DNA of 64,000 bases from Paenibacillus tritici (GCF_013204885.1 NZ_JABMKX010000011.1:1-64000); one strand, 5' to 3'. Shown: positions 7,753 through 16,313, counted from the stretch's first letter. Notes: a model not told the origin generated them from the sequence alone. Program-made: numbers and translations.

Positions 7753-9081
7753 TTATTGATATTCTTCAGGCAGGGGAACGGCTATTATGCGGTGTTCCAT
7801 TGGAATCAGTGCCGTTCCGTTCACGATAGTAATCCTGCCGAAGCTGGGCGATGTGGCCCCGCTCTTGATCATTCCCAGCAATGCGCCAGTATCGGAATGG
7901 TTAACCGAGATCGTACCGTTTCTGTAAATGGCGAATACGGCGTGCCCGGCGCGCTGCAGATGTTCAACCGGTTCAGCGGCGTGATCGAACGCAACCACAC
8001 TGTCGTCTGCAAGCTTGACACCGCTAATTAGCGTCTCATGCTGAAAGAAGGCCATTCCATCCGCAGGGCCGGACAGCCATTTGCCGTAGCTCGCATAGCT
8101 TTTGACGGTTGCTTCGGTATCCGCTCCCCGTGTTAAGCGCGTAAGGACAGGTTCACCTTGCTCGGGGATTCTGTCAACCGAATAGATATAGGAATTCTGG
8201 AAAGTAGTCGCATAGCTGCCCATGTTGGAGGTGTCTTTGAGCAGGTTATAATTTTCCTTGTCCGAAAGCTTCCCTGTAGTAGGGTTCAACTTCACCAGGG
8301 TCAACTGATATCCCGGCACAGCTTCAGTAGTATTGCCCTTTACGGCTGCGGCCTGCTCCCGCAATACTAATTGTCCTTGTTCAGAAGCCACATAGTTGTA
8401 CAGACCTTCAGTTCTCCAGAGACGTTTGCCGGTGAACGGATCCAGACCGAAGAATTGCGTGCGGATATTATCGACGGTGCTGGAAACTACGAGCGCACCG
8501 GGATATTCACCATAAATGGAGCCGGCGTACATAGGGATATCCTTGTTGACCCACAGCCTTTTACCGGTAACGGGGTTATAAGCTGCTACACCGCCGCTCT
8601 CATTGGCAAAATAGATCATACCATTGATCAGACGGGCTTGTCCGCCAACCTCCATCGGGTGCTCTGATACCTTAACCTTCCAGATCAGCTTGCCGGTGGC
8701 GGCGGATAATTTGACCAGCTGTTCTTGATTGTCGATGAAAAATATGGAGTTAGCTGTGACGATCTCGGGATGCGCACCCTGTTTGTAAGACCACTGAGTT
8801 TTGCCGGTAGCTATATTTTTGGCATAAAGCGTATTCTTGTGTGAGTAGTAGAGGATTCCGTTGATAACCGGCAGCTTGCTGGCATACATCCCGGCGCCAT
8901 CCGTAGATACTTGCCACTTCAGCGGAAGCAGTTGAGCAGCGGAGGGTGCAGTGGTTGAAGGTGAAAGGGAGGCTGCTGCGTGAGCTGTACCAGACATGAA
9001 GTTTGGTGAAGAGACAGGGCTGGATGCGGCCAGCAGCGAAAGTGTGAGTAAGCTGGTGAAGATAGGTTTGACGGACAACAA
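7753..9081 (-). CDS. Secreted PQQ-like beta-propeller repeat protein
   Basis: A 442-aa exported protein. The TTG start at 9081 has AAGGAG 9 nt upstream. A signal peptide is visible (hydrophobic FTSLLTLSLLAASSP, then a likely cleavage after TAHAA). The mature part has PQQ-enzyme-type blades, each with variants of ATGKxxW (ATGKTQWSY, ATGKLIWKV, VTGKRLWVN, FTGKRLWRT, TTGKLSDK). This predicts an eight-bladed-type propeller like BamB or PQQ dehydrogenases, without catalytic PQQ or calcium residues that I can identify. The role is probably binding or scaffolding outside the membrane. The upstream region contains a 28-bp palindrome at 9187-9214 that may control it. Confidence 0.8.
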   Translation of the reverse strand: MLSVKPIFTSLLTLSLLAASSPVSSPNFMSGTAHAAASLSPSTTAPSAAQLLPLKWQVSTDGAGMYASKLPVINGILYYSHKNTLYAKNIATGKTQWSYKQGAHPEIVTANSIFFIDNQEQLVKLSAATGKLIWKVKVSEHPMEVGGQARLINGMIYFANESGGVAAYNPVTGKRLWVNKDIPMYAGSIYGEYPGALVVSSTVDNIRTQFFGLDPFTGKRLWRTEGLYNYVASEQGQLVLREQAAAVKGNTTEAVPGYQLTLVKLNPTTGKLSDKENYNLLKDTSNMGSYATTFQNSYIYSVDRIPEQGEPVLTRLTRGADTEATVKSYASYGKWLSGPADGMAFFQHETLISGVKLADDSVVAFDHAAEPVEHLQRAGHAVFAIYRNGTISVNHSDTGALLGMIKSGATSPSFGRITIVNGTALIPMEHRIIAVPLPEEYQ

Positions 9082-9186
9082 TAGATTCAGCTCCTTGTAG
9101 TAGGTTGTTCTGATTATTAAGACGCCTGCGCGCGGGAATGGTTGCTAAATTAAGGAAGACAATAATGTAACCATTGCGAAAATAAA

Positions 9187-9214
9187 AGTTAACATAATAA
9201 TTATTATGTTAACT
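9187..9214. promoter_or_regulatory. Perfect 28-bp palindrome, operator-like
   Basis: The arm AGTTAACATAATAA is followed at once by its exact reverse complement. The 12-bp outer arms match those at 556-589. It lies 106 bp upstream of the start of the beta-propeller gene, so it could be that gene's operator. Confidence 0.6.
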
Positions 9215-9245
9215 AAGTAGTGCCCTGCCCTAACCATGAAGCGAA

Positions 9246-9290
9246 CAAGCCCGCTCGGAGATTCCTCCAGAACGGGCTTGCTTCCATTTC
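9246..9290 (-). terminator. Hairpin after the esterase gene
   Basis: CAAGCCCG and CGGGCTTG pair around about 19 nt, just beyond the stop codon of the leftward hydrolase gene. The T-tract is poor. Confidence 0.5.
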
Positions 9291-9318
9291 ATTAATATAG
9301 TGATCTCACAAGAGGACT

Positions 9319-10269
9319 TTATTGCTTAAGCCAGGCCGTTGCCAGCAGCAAGGCTCCTTTATTGGCATGGGTATCCGCCAAGGCGTTAAGCATCACGAAG
9401 TCGTGGATGATGCCCTGGAACCGCACTGCCGTAACAGGCACTCCCGCTTCGCGAAGCTTGTCCGCATAAGCCTCACCTTCATCCCGCAGTACATCGGCTT
9501 CTCCGGTGATGATCAGGGCTTCCGGCAGACCGCTTAGCTGCTCCAGACTGGCCCGCAGCGGTGAAGCGGTAATCTGGGCGCGCTGATCAGGATCGGTAGT
9601 ATATTGATCCCAGAACCACTTCATCCCGTCCCGCTGCAGGAAATATCCTTCAGCGAACTGGTGATAGGATTCTGTATCGAAGGACGCATCGGTTACCGGA
9701 TAGAAAAGCAACTGTTTGGAAATGGCCGGACCGCTGCGTTCCTTGGCCATCAGGGTAATGGCAGCAGTCATGTTGCCGCCGACACTGTCTCCGGCAACTA
9801 TAAGCCTGGACGCATCGAGCCCGTATGTGGCGCCTTCCCCGGCGATCCATTCCAGAACCGCGTAAATTTCTTCAATGGCGGTTGGGTACTTGGCTTCCGG
9901 GGACAGGCTGTATTCCGGAAATACAACGGCATATCCAGTACCTGCTGTCAGCTCGCGGATTAGGCGGTCGTGGGTGTGGCTGTTGCCGAATACCCACCCG
10001 GCTCCATGAATATAGAGAATGACCGGGAGAGAAGTACCGGAAGTGCCCACCGGCCGGACAATACGAACCTTCACTTCGCCGCCGGGACCGCCTGGGACGG
10101 TCAGATCCTGAAGATCTGCTTCGGGCTTCTCAATGTCGCCGGACTGGACGGTATTCACCGTTTCCCGGCCCTTTTCCGGACCGAGGTCGGGCAGAAAGGG
10201 AGGCTTGGCATTATCATCAGCAAATTTCTGGGCTGCGGGTTCGAGAACAATTTTCTTGTTATCTGGCAT
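9319..10269 (-). CDS. Alpha/beta hydrolase (HSL-type esterase/lipase)
   Basis: A 316-aa esterase of the hormone-sensitive-lipase-like family, probably cytosolic because no signal peptide is seen. AAGGAG lies 10 nt before the ATG. The oxyanion-hole motif appears as HGAGWVFG (usually HGGG). The nucleophile elbow is GDSVGGN. The catalytic Asp is likely in ITGEADVLRDEGE and the His in GIIHDFVML. It should hydrolyse short-chain carboxylic esters; the natural substrate is unknown. The N-terminal 50 residues are a polar extension. Confidence 0.85.
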   Translation of the reverse strand: MPDNKKIVLEPAAQKFADDNAKPPFLPDLGPEKGRETVNTVQSGDIEKPEADLQDLTVPGGPGGEVKVRIVRPVGTSGTSLPVILYIHGAGWVFGNSHTHDRLIRELTAGTGYAVVFPEYSLSPEAKYPTAIEEIYAVLEWIAGEGATYGLDASRLIVAGDSVGGNMTAAITLMAKERSGPAISKQLLFYPVTDASFDTESYHQFAEGYFLQRDGMKWFWDQYTTDPDQRAQITASPLRASLEQLSGLPEALIITGEADVLRDEGEAYADKLREAGVPVTAVRFQGIIHDFVMLNALADTHANKGALLLATAWLKQ

Positions 10270-10573
10270 AGGTTACAGTCTCCTTCTTCTATCTGAGTTA
10301 GGTCAAGCTCTCCTTCATCCATAACCACCTGACACTTTTCTGAAACTTAAGAGCGAATGGTTCGCCCGGTTACAGCGCCTTCCGGGAATTCTATACCGGT
10401 TCTTGTATTTGATTATAGAGTATCAGATAATAGATCCATTGGAAAAACGGAATTATCGAATAGTATCTATGGTGTATTTCCTGATCCGAATCTGGAAATC
10501 TGGAGTATCGAAGCGATTAAGCAGAGAAACATGCTGCGCAGTGGAGAGCATCCGAAGCGGAGGGATACAGAGC
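10270..10573. other. Non-coding gap before the recombinase
   Basis: About 300 bp without a supported gene. The recombinase frame stays open back to 10403 but has no ribosome binding site there. No att-like direct repeat, recognisable riboswitch or operator is apparent. Confidence 0.4.
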
Positions 10574-11503
10574 ATGAACGAGCTGGAATCATTTTACGAA
10601 GAAGAACTCGATGCCTTTCTCATCTGGATGAAGGACGCCGGGTATACAGCATACACCCAGAAATCGTACCTGGCCGATGTGCGGGAATTCCTGTCCAGCC
10701 TGAAGGGCAGAGAACTCGCTAGTGTCAAAAAGCTGCATGTGGTCTCCTACCTGACCTCGGTCCGGGAACGTGGGGTCAGCGATGCTACCCGTAACCGCAA
10801 GCATGCTTCGGTGAACTGTCTGTTCAAGGCATTGTCGGAGCTGGAGCTGCTCACAATCAACCCGGCTGCAGGCATCAAGAAATCCAAAACCGAAAAAAAC
10901 CGTGAGCCGGTCTATCTGGATGAACAGGATCTGCAGCGGTTTTTGTCTGCGGTAGACGGCAAATACAGAAGCCGCAATCTGGCGGTCTTCTTGCTGATGT
11001 CTTACATGGGACTGCGGGTAGGGGAAGTACACACACTGAATCTCAGTGATTATAATGTAGACAGGCGTTCCCTCCGGGTCTTCGGCAAAGGCCGCAAGTG
11101 GCGTAACATTCCGGTTCCGGAGGATATTGCTCCTTATCTTGACCAGGCGCTGAAGGACCGGCTGGCCCCGTGGCGCAGCAAGGAAGAGGCCATGTTCATC
11201 TCACAAAAAGGCCGTAGGTTATCGATTCGCGGAATTCAAGGGATCGCTGCGGATACCTTCAGCCGTTTCCAGAGTGAAGTGCCTTCGTCCCAGCAACGGG
11301 CGTATTCCAGCCATAAGCTGCGGCACTCTTTTGCCACCATGCTGCTGCGCAAGGGAGCGGATCTGCGGACCGTACAGGAGCTGCTGGGCCATTCTTCCAT
11401 TCAGACGACTACGGTATATACGCATATTACCAGCCGGGAGAAGGAAGAAGCGATGTCCAGACTGCAAATCAGCAGCCCTGATAAGCTGACCGGAAGTCTG
11501 TAA
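10574..11503 (+). CDS. Tyrosine recombinase / XerC-D-like integrase
   Basis: A 309-aa site-specific recombinase. The ATG at 10574 (MNELESFYEEELDAFL) follows GGAGG by 10 nt. An N-terminal SAM-like core-binding domain (residues about 5-90, YTQKSYLADVREFLSSL) precedes the catalytic domain. Catalytic residues are Arg in MGLRVGEVHTL, the HxxR box HKLRHSFATMLL, His in LLGHSSIQTT and the nucleophile Tyr in TVYTHI, so it looks active. Its length matches XerC/XerD or XerA-type enzymes rather than large phage integrases. No phage genes adjoin it and no att site was found, so it may be a resident recombinase or a relic of an integrated element. Confidence 0.85.
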   Translation: MNELESFYEEELDAFLIWMKDAGYTAYTQKSYLADVREFLSSLKGRELASVKKLHVVSYLTSVRERGVSDATRNRKHASVNCLFKALSELELLTINPAAGIKKSKTEKNREPVYLDEQDLQRFLSAVDGKYRSRNLAVFLLMSYMGLRVGEVHTLNLSDYNVDRRSLRVFGKGRKWRNIPVPEDIAPYLDQALKDRLAPWRSKEEAMFISQKGRRLSIRGIQGIAADTFSRFQSEVPSSQQRAYSSHKLRHSFATMLLRKGADLRTVQELLGHSSIQTTTVYTHITSREKEEAMSRLQISSPDKLTGSL

Positions 11504-11673
11504 TCAACTGTCCAGTATACTTCGCACTTCAACTATGAACTTTTGTTCAAAATATCACACATAAACGACATGAAATGTGCGATTTTATAATGACAACTCC
11601 GCTATGTCTTGCTAACATGATATTTAGCCCGTTAACGCGTCTTCGCGGTTTGTGTGTAATGGCAATGCGAAAT

Positions 11674-11702
11674 AGCCGCCAATCCTCAGGGATTGGCGGC
11701 TG
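11674..11702 (-). terminator. Terminator of ldh
   Basis: A perfect 12-bp stem AGCCGCCAATCC / GGATTGGCGGCT with loop TCAG lies just beyond the ldh stop codon, between convergent genes. Confidence 0.8.
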
Positions 11703-11719
11703 GCTTGTTCTGTCCGGAA

Positions 11720-12643
11720 TTATAGCTCCAGCTTGGAGATTTCACCCTTGAGCTTGTCAGCGGATTGCTGGAACAAGCTCTGTTCTTCTTCGCTGAGCGG
11801 AAGATCCAGGACTTCACGTACACCGGAGCGGTCCACAACACATGGCGCGCCGAGGAACACATCGGAGACACCATTATAGTTGTTCAGCAAGGTGGATACA
11901 TTAAGAACGGAACCTTCATTGTTCAGGATAGAGGAGACAATGCGGTCCAGGGCCAGAGCAATGGCATAGGATGTTGATCCTTTGGCGTCAATGATCTCGT
12001 AAGCGGCGTTCTTCGTGTCCTCGAAGATTTCTTTGCGTTCGGCTTCATCGAAGCCCAGATCAATCCCCGCAACATTGGAGAGACTCCAGACCGGCAACTC
12101 GGAATCGCCATGCTCCCCGATGATCTGTCCATGGATGCTGCGCGGGTCAATTTCCTTGTGCTTGCCGATCAGGTAACGGAAACGGGCACTGTCCAGCACG
12201 GTTCCTGAACCGATAACGCGTCTGCGGTCGAAGCCGCTGATCTTCAGGGTGGCATATGACAGGATATCGACCGGGTTGGTGGCAATCAGCAGGATGGCAT
12301 GATGATTGTATTTCGTGATTTTTTGGATGATATCTTTGAAGATCGAGATGTTCTTGCGAAGCAGGTCGATCCGGGTTTCTCCGGGTTTCTGAGAGGCACC
12401 GGCTGTGACTATAATGATGTCGGCATCGCGGCAATCCTCATAGGTACCGGCCCATAGCTTCACGCCCCCGACAAAGGGCATGCCATGGTTCATGTCCAGC
12501 GCTTCACCCAGCGCCTTCTGATGGTTCACATCGATCAGTACAAGCTCAGGCATACGCTTACGCAGCAGCAGGGTATAGGCTGTAGTGGTTCCGACTGCGC
12601 CGGTACCGATCACCACAACACGATTGGGCTTAAATGGGGCCAT
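11720..12643 (-). CDS. ldh: L-lactate dehydrogenase
   Basis: A 307-aa NAD-dependent dehydrogenase that interconverts pyruvate and L-lactate, regenerating NAD during fermentation. GGAGGAG precedes the ATG. The Rossmann motif is VVVIGTGAVGTTTAY, followed by the Asp of VLIDVN that selects NAD. The substrate loop GASQKPGETR has Gln at the position that separates lactate from malate dehydrogenases (Arg in the latter) and retains the mobile-loop Arg. ATNPVD, SGTVLDSARFR and the active-site His in IIGEHGDSELPVW are present. It is divergent from an amino acid permease. No Rex site was convincingly found upstream. Confidence 0.95.
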   Translation of the reverse strand: MAPFKPNRVVVIGTGAVGTTTAYTLLLRKRMPELVLIDVNHQKALGEALDMNHGMPFVGGVKLWAGTYEDCRDADIIIVTAGASQKPGETRIDLLRKNISIFKDIIQKITKYNHHAILLIATNPVDILSYATLKISGFDRRRVIGSGTVLDSARFRYLIGKHKEIDPRSIHGQIIGEHGDSELPVWSLSNVAGIDLGFDEAERKEIFEDTKNAAYEIIDAKGSTSYAIALALDRIVSSILNNEGSVLNVSTLLNNYNGVSDVFLGAPCVVDRSGVREVLDLPLSEEEQSLFQQSADKLKGEISKLEL

Positions 12644-12816
12644 TGTTAAATCTCCTCCAGCAATTGTATTTTGAAATTTCGTCCAATCTTATCCATCATA
12701 ATCTCTAGGGATAGTGTTTTCAAGCTGTCCGCTTTTAATCCATTACCCCAAAAGGGACAAGTTAACAAAGCTTTTCGTATTATCCACTTAACCACTTGAC
12801 AGGAGCGAACTGAAGT

Positions 12817-14202
12817 ATGGATTTATTTCGCAAAAAACCGCTGGCCATTCCCCAGAATGCCGGAGCGGAGAAGCTTAGCAAAACACTGGGCGCACTCGAT
12901 TTGACTATGCTCGGTGTAGGTGCCATAATCGGCACCGGGATCTTTGTAATGACGGGAGTGGCTGCTGCTGAGCATGCCGGCCCGGGCCTTGTCCTTTCCT
13001 TCATCATAGCGGGGATTGCCTGTGTGCTGTCCGCTTTGTGTTATTCTGAATTCGCATCTACCCTGCCTGTGTCCGGCAGCGCCTACGCCTACAGCTATGT
13101 GGCATTTGGCGAATTACTCGCCTGGGTGCTCGGCTGGGACCTTGTCCTGGAATACGGGGTTGCCGCAGCAGCGGTAAGCAGCGGGTGGTCCGGTTATTTC
13201 CAGGGCCTGCTGGAAGGCTTCGGGATACATTTGCCCACAGCTTTGTCTGGAGCGTATAATGCGGATAAGGGAACGTTCATTAATCTGCCTGCTGTCATCA
13301 TTATTCTGCTGATCTCCTATCTGCTGACACGCGGGGTTAAGGAGACCGCCCGCTTCAACGCAGTGATGGTTGCCATTAAGCTCTCCGTGGTGCTCCTGTT
13401 TATTATCACAGGCATATTCTATGTGAAGCCCGAGAATTGGACTCCATTCCTGCCGTTTGGGATTCATGGCGTGATGAATGGCGCGGCCACTGTATTTTTT
13501 GCCTATATCGGCTTTGATGCTATCTCGACGGCCGCAGAAGAGGTGAAGCGTCCCCAGCGTGACCTCCCCATCGGGATTATCTCATCGCTAGCTATTTGTA
13601 CAGTCCTCTATATCGCGGTTTCCCTGGTCCTGACTGGCATTGTGCCTTATCAGAGCCTGAATGTCACTGATCCGGTGTCCTTTGCTCTGCGTTTTGTTGG
13701 CCAGAATATGGTTGCCGGACTGATCTCCATCGGGGCTATTGCAGGGATGACTACCGTGCTGCTGGTCATGCTGTTCGGCCAGACCCGGCTGCTGTTCGCC
13801 ATCTCGCGTGACGGGCTGCTGCCGCAGAGCTTGTCCAAGGTCAGCCCCAAGACGCATACACCGGTTCGCAGTACCTGGATGGTAGGCAGCCTTATTGCCG
13901 TGCTTACCGGCTTTGTCCCACTGGACCGGCTGGCTAACCTGACCAGTATCGGTACCTTATTTGCCTTCCTGGTTGTATCACTCGGTGTGATTATGCTTCG
14001 CCGTACGAAGACAGATCTCAGAAGAGGCTTCCGTGTTCCTTGGGTTCCTCTGGTTCCAATCCTAAGTGCGGCGGCCTGTGGTTACTTGATGTATAATCTC
14101 GGAACAGAAACCTGGATCGGCTTCGCAATCTGGGTTGCGATAGGACTGGTAATCTACGCCCTGTACGGATACAAGCGAAGTAATTTGAATACGAAGAAAT
14201 AA
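12817..14202 (+). CDS. APC-family amino acid permease
   Basis: A 461-aa membrane transporter with about 12 TM helices, closest in style to the cationic amino acid (CAT/YfnA-like) permeases. AGGAG lies 12 nt before the ATG. The short basic N-terminus (MDLFRKKPLAIPQN) and the TM1 motif GVGAIIGTGIFVMTGVAA are typical. YIGFDAISTAAEEVKRPQRDLP is the hallmark of the TM6 region, and LLFAISRDGLLP follows in TM8. The substrate is probably a neutral or basic amino acid taken up with protons. It is followed after 22 bp by a lipoprotein gene, possibly co-transcribed. Confidence 0.9.
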   Translation: MDLFRKKPLAIPQNAGAEKLSKTLGALDLTMLGVGAIIGTGIFVMTGVAAAEHAGPGLVLSFIIAGIACVLSALCYSEFASTLPVSGSAYAYSYVAFGELLAWVLGWDLVLEYGVAAAAVSSGWSGYFQGLLEGFGIHLPTALSGAYNADKGTFINLPAVIIILLISYLLTRGVKETARFNAVMVAIKLSVVLLFIITGIFYVKPENWTPFLPFGIHGVMNGAATVFFAYIGFDAISTAAEEVKRPQRDLPIGIISSLAICTVLYIAVSLVLTGIVPYQSLNVTDPVSFALRFVGQNMVAGLISIGAIAGMTTVLLVMLFGQTRLLFAISRDGLLPQSLSKVSPKTHTPVRSTWMVGSLIAVLTGFVPLDRLANLTSIGTLFAFLVVSLGVIMLRRTKTDLRRGFRVPWVPLVPILSAAACGYLMYNLGTETWIGFAIWVAIGLVIYALYGYKRSNLNTKK

Positions 14203-14224
14203 TAACGGAAGAGGAGAGAGGGCA

Positions 14225-15517
14225 TTGTCATCCCAAGCTTCAGGTTCCAAGGTTCTAAGAATGGCATTGATGCTTCTTATGACACTGTTAGTGCTCTCGG
14301 CATGCTCATCCGCCCCTCCGCCGGAGCCGACCCGTCCCCCTCAGCCAACGGAAGCGCCGGAAGAGGGGCAGATGATCACGGTCATCACTCCGGATAACAA
14401 GAATGTCGATACCGAAAGCGTGCCGAAATACCAGATTCAGACCCGGCTGACGGATTTCAGGCTGCTGAACTCTTCAGCAGGACTGGCCTGGGGAGTTACA
14501 AGAAACGAACTGCGTATGTATATGACGCTGGATAATGGAAAGACCTGGGTGAATATCTCGCCTGCTACGAATGTGCAGTTTCTGAATAACCCGGTATACG
14601 GCAAGGAGATTTTCTTCACCGATCCCGGACACGGCTGGATTATACGAAGCTCGTTCGGCTCAACCGAGACCGTGGTGCTGCGCACAACGGATGGGGGACA
14701 CAGCTGGCAAATCTCTGCTTTTCCGGATTCCAACAATCTGTCCGCCATCTATTTCAGCTCACCCTCGCATGGCTGGCTGATGACCAAATGGGATGCCAGT
14801 GCGACGAAGGAGAGCAAAGCCCTGTATGCTACTAAGGATGGCGGAGCGACCTGGAGTCTGGTTATGCAGAATGAGCAGTATAATCCGAATCTGCCGAGCA
14901 CTTCGATTCCGCATGCCGGGGTCACGACCGGGATGATCTTTAATGACGAGAGACATGGTTTTGTTACGCTGCAGACGGGAGCCCTGCCCAAGATCTTTAT
15001 GACGAGGGACGGGGGGGCGACCTGGGTATCCGGTTCTGAATTCCTGGTCAATGACAGCTTTGTGGGCTGTGACCGGGTGGTGACGGGTGTGCCTGAATTC
15101 TTCGGCGAGAATGCTAGTGGAGGATGGATGCCGGTAGGCTGTCAGAAGGAAAAGGAAGGCAGCATGATCTACAACGGCTATTTTACCGCTAACGGGGGAG
15201 AGAACTGGAAGTTTAGCGGGTTCGGCCGGCCGGCGTTGTCCGGGATGAACCGGCATATTGCTCCTGACTTTCTGAACTCTAAGGTGGGATGGTCACTGGA
15301 AGGTGATCTGATCTATAAGACGGTTGATCAGGGACTGACCTGGACCGCGCTTCCGGCCAGCAGTGTGCTGCAGTCCAAGCTTCTGGAATATCCTGAGGTA
15401 GTGAAGCTGCAATTCATCTCCAGCGATGTAGGCTGGCTGCTGATCGCGAAGGAGGAGGACCGCAAATCCATCCTGCTGCAGACGACTAACGGCGGCGTGA
15501 GCTGGCGTGTAATGTAG
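14225..15517 (+). CDS. Lipoprotein with Asp-box (BNR/Ycf48-like) repeats
   Basis: A 430-aa exported lipoprotein. The TTG start has GGAGAGAGG just upstream. The signal peptide ends in the lipobox LSAC (Cys about residue 27), followed by a Pro-rich linker. The rest is a beta-propeller with Asp-box repeats of the type S/T-x-D-x-G-x-x-W: TLDNGKTWVN, TTDGGHSWQI, TKDGGATWSL, TRDGGATWVS, TANGGENWKF, TVDQGLTWTA, TTNGGVSWRV. These resemble Ycf48/sialidase-type propellers. No sialidase catalytic Arg triad is evident, so a binding or structural role is more likely than catalysis. The 3' end is partly duplicated about 325 bp downstream. Confidence 0.82.
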   Translation: MSSQASGSKVLRMALMLLMTLLVLSACSSAPPPEPTRPPQPTEAPEEGQMITVITPDNKNVDTESVPKYQIQTRLTDFRLLNSSAGLAWGVTRNELRMYMTLDNGKTWVNISPATNVQFLNNPVYGKEIFFTDPGHGWIIRSSFGSTETVVLRTTDGGHSWQISAFPDSNNLSAIYFSSPSHGWLMTKWDASATKESKALYATKDGGATWSLVMQNEQYNPNLPSTSIPHAGVTTGMIFNDERHGFVTLQTGALPKIFMTRDGGATWVSGSEFLVNDSFVGCDRVVTGVPEFFGENASGGWMPVGCQKEKEGSMIYNGYFTANGGENWKFSGFGRPALSGMNRHIAPDFLNSKVGWSLEGDLIYKTVDQGLTWTALPASSVLQSKLLEYPEVVKLQFISSDVGWLLIAKEEDRKSILLQTTNGGVSWRVM

Positions 15518-15524
15518 TAAGCTT

Positions 15525-15556
15525 AGGGGTTGTCCGTTAACGGGCAGCCTCTTTTG
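15525..15556 (+). terminator. Terminator of the Asp-box lipoprotein gene
   Basis: AGGGGTTG and CAGCCTCTTTT pair, with G:U, around a short TCCGTTAACGGG hairpin, 7 nt after the stop codon. A related hairpin lies at 15889-15921. Confidence 0.7.
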
Positions 15557-15599
15557 ACGCTCCTAAAGTGCCCAAATTCACCTCCGCCAACTTTTCCCT

Positions 15600-15780
15600 G
15601 CTCCACTTGCTGATGAATGAATAAACACAGCTACAACCGTAGTTGGAAAAACAACACTTAAATTCGTCCATTCCACCCGTAATAGCGAAACGAACGATAT
15701 TAGATGCTGTTTTTCCACTTGCTCTGGTCTATCCCTATGAAATGGGCAAATTAAGCTACCTTTTTCCACTTGCTTGCTAC
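15600..15780. repeat. Dispersed intergenic repeat family 2, copy B
   Basis: The core CCACTTGC occurs at 15603, 15715 and 15766 (spacings 112 and 51 bp), with an inverted GGAAAAACAACACTTAAAT segment near 15645. It is related to copy A at 5842-6045 in sequence and spacing. There is no credible coding potential. Confidence 0.7.
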
Positions 15781-15815
15781 CTGGGAGGGCGGTACCCTCC
15801 CCGAGCCCTGGGAGC

Positions 15816-15921
15816 GGCGGCGTGAGCTGGAGTGTAATGTAATATGTGTAATGTAATATGTGTAATGTAATACGTGTAATGTAATATGAAGGGGCTGTCC
15901 GGTTAACAGGCAACCCCTTTA
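15816..15921. repeat. Duplicated 3' end of the lipoprotein gene with a 14-bp tandem repeat
   Basis: Positions 15816-15841 match 15491-15516 (the end of the lipoprotein gene) at 25 of 26 bases. They are followed by four units of TGTAATGTAATATG (15833-15888, one unit with a single change). A second terminator-like hairpin (15889-15921) resembles the one at 15525. A perfect 7-bp hairpin GGGAGGG/CCCTCCC at 15783-15801 precedes the duplication. Confidence 0.7.
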
Positions 15922-15959
15922 ATATAAGGAAAAATCTTATTTAAAATTTTCTTTAAAAA

Positions 15960-15975
15960 TGTGAAAAAAATCACA
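15960..15975. promoter_or_regulatory. FNR/CRP-type box 1
   Basis: TGTGA-AAAAAA-TCACA is a perfect match to the CRP/FNR-family palindrome TGTGA-N6-TCACA, which B. subtilis Fnr uses for anaerobic activation. It lies about 90 bp upstream of a small Cys-rich protein gene. Confidence 0.65.
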
Positions 15976-15992
15976 TGACAAATTTTAAATCC

Positions 15993-16008
15993 TGTGATAT
16001 ATTTAACA
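15993..16008. promoter_or_regulatory. FNR/CRP-type box 2 (one mismatch)
   Basis: TGTGA-TATATT-TAACA differs from TGTGA-N6-TCACA at one base. Its centre is 33 bp from that of box 1, about three helical turns, so two dimers could bind the same face of the DNA. Confidence 0.5.
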
Positions 16009-16064
16009 CATAGAGAACAAGTTACTTTTTTCACAAACTTTCACCCCGAATAGGAGAGATTAAA

Positions 16065-16241
16065 ATGACAACTTTTGAAACGGATTATATGACTAGAAAC
16101 CTGCTGCAATTGTGCTACAACTGTGATGACGCTCACCTGTGTGAAACCGAAGAACAATGCAGAGCCTGCTGGGCAGAGAACGGAATGCTGCCGGAAGAAA
16201 GCAATGAAACCAGACAATTGTTAGATCTCGTACATGCTTAA
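16065..16241 (+). CDS. Small cysteine-rich protein, unknown function
   Basis: A 58-aa acidic protein with an ATG preceded by TAGGAGAGAT. Five cysteines at positions 17, 20, 26, 32 and 35 lie in LCYNCDDAHLC and QCRACWAENG, including two CxxC pairs, and could bind zinc or an Fe-S cluster. It has no membrane segment and no family that I recognise. Two FNR-type boxes upstream suggest oxygen-dependent expression, and a terminator follows, so it appears to be a real monocistronic gene. Confidence 0.72.
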   Translation: MTTFETDYMTRNLLQLCYNCDDAHLCETEEQCRACWAENGMLPEESNETRQLLDLVHA

Positions 16242-16287
16242 GGTGATCGCCTCGCGGGTATTAATGAAGGCCATTTAGCTTCCTGGT

Positions 16288-16313
16288 AAGACCGGGTTCT
16301 GAATGGTCTTTTT
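16288..16313 (+). terminator. Terminator of the small Cys-rich protein gene
   Basis: AAGACC and GGTCTT pair around 11 nt and are followed by a run of T, about 47 nt after the stop codon. Confidence 0.7.

Noticed and set aside
11536..11549. LexA/DinR-like palindrome TGAACTTTTGTTCA
   Set aside because: It fits GAAC-N4-GTTC but lies between the 3' ends of two convergent genes, so it controls no visible promoter and is probably chance.
10270..11600. Integrated phage or genomic island around the tyrosine recombinase
   Set aside because: No phage, relaxase or att-repeat sequence was seen and flanking genes are ordinary metabolic genes.
12644..12816. Rex operator between ldh and the permease
   Set aside because: Only weak TTGT...ACAA-like halves were seen; nothing close to TTGTGAA-N4-TTCACAA.
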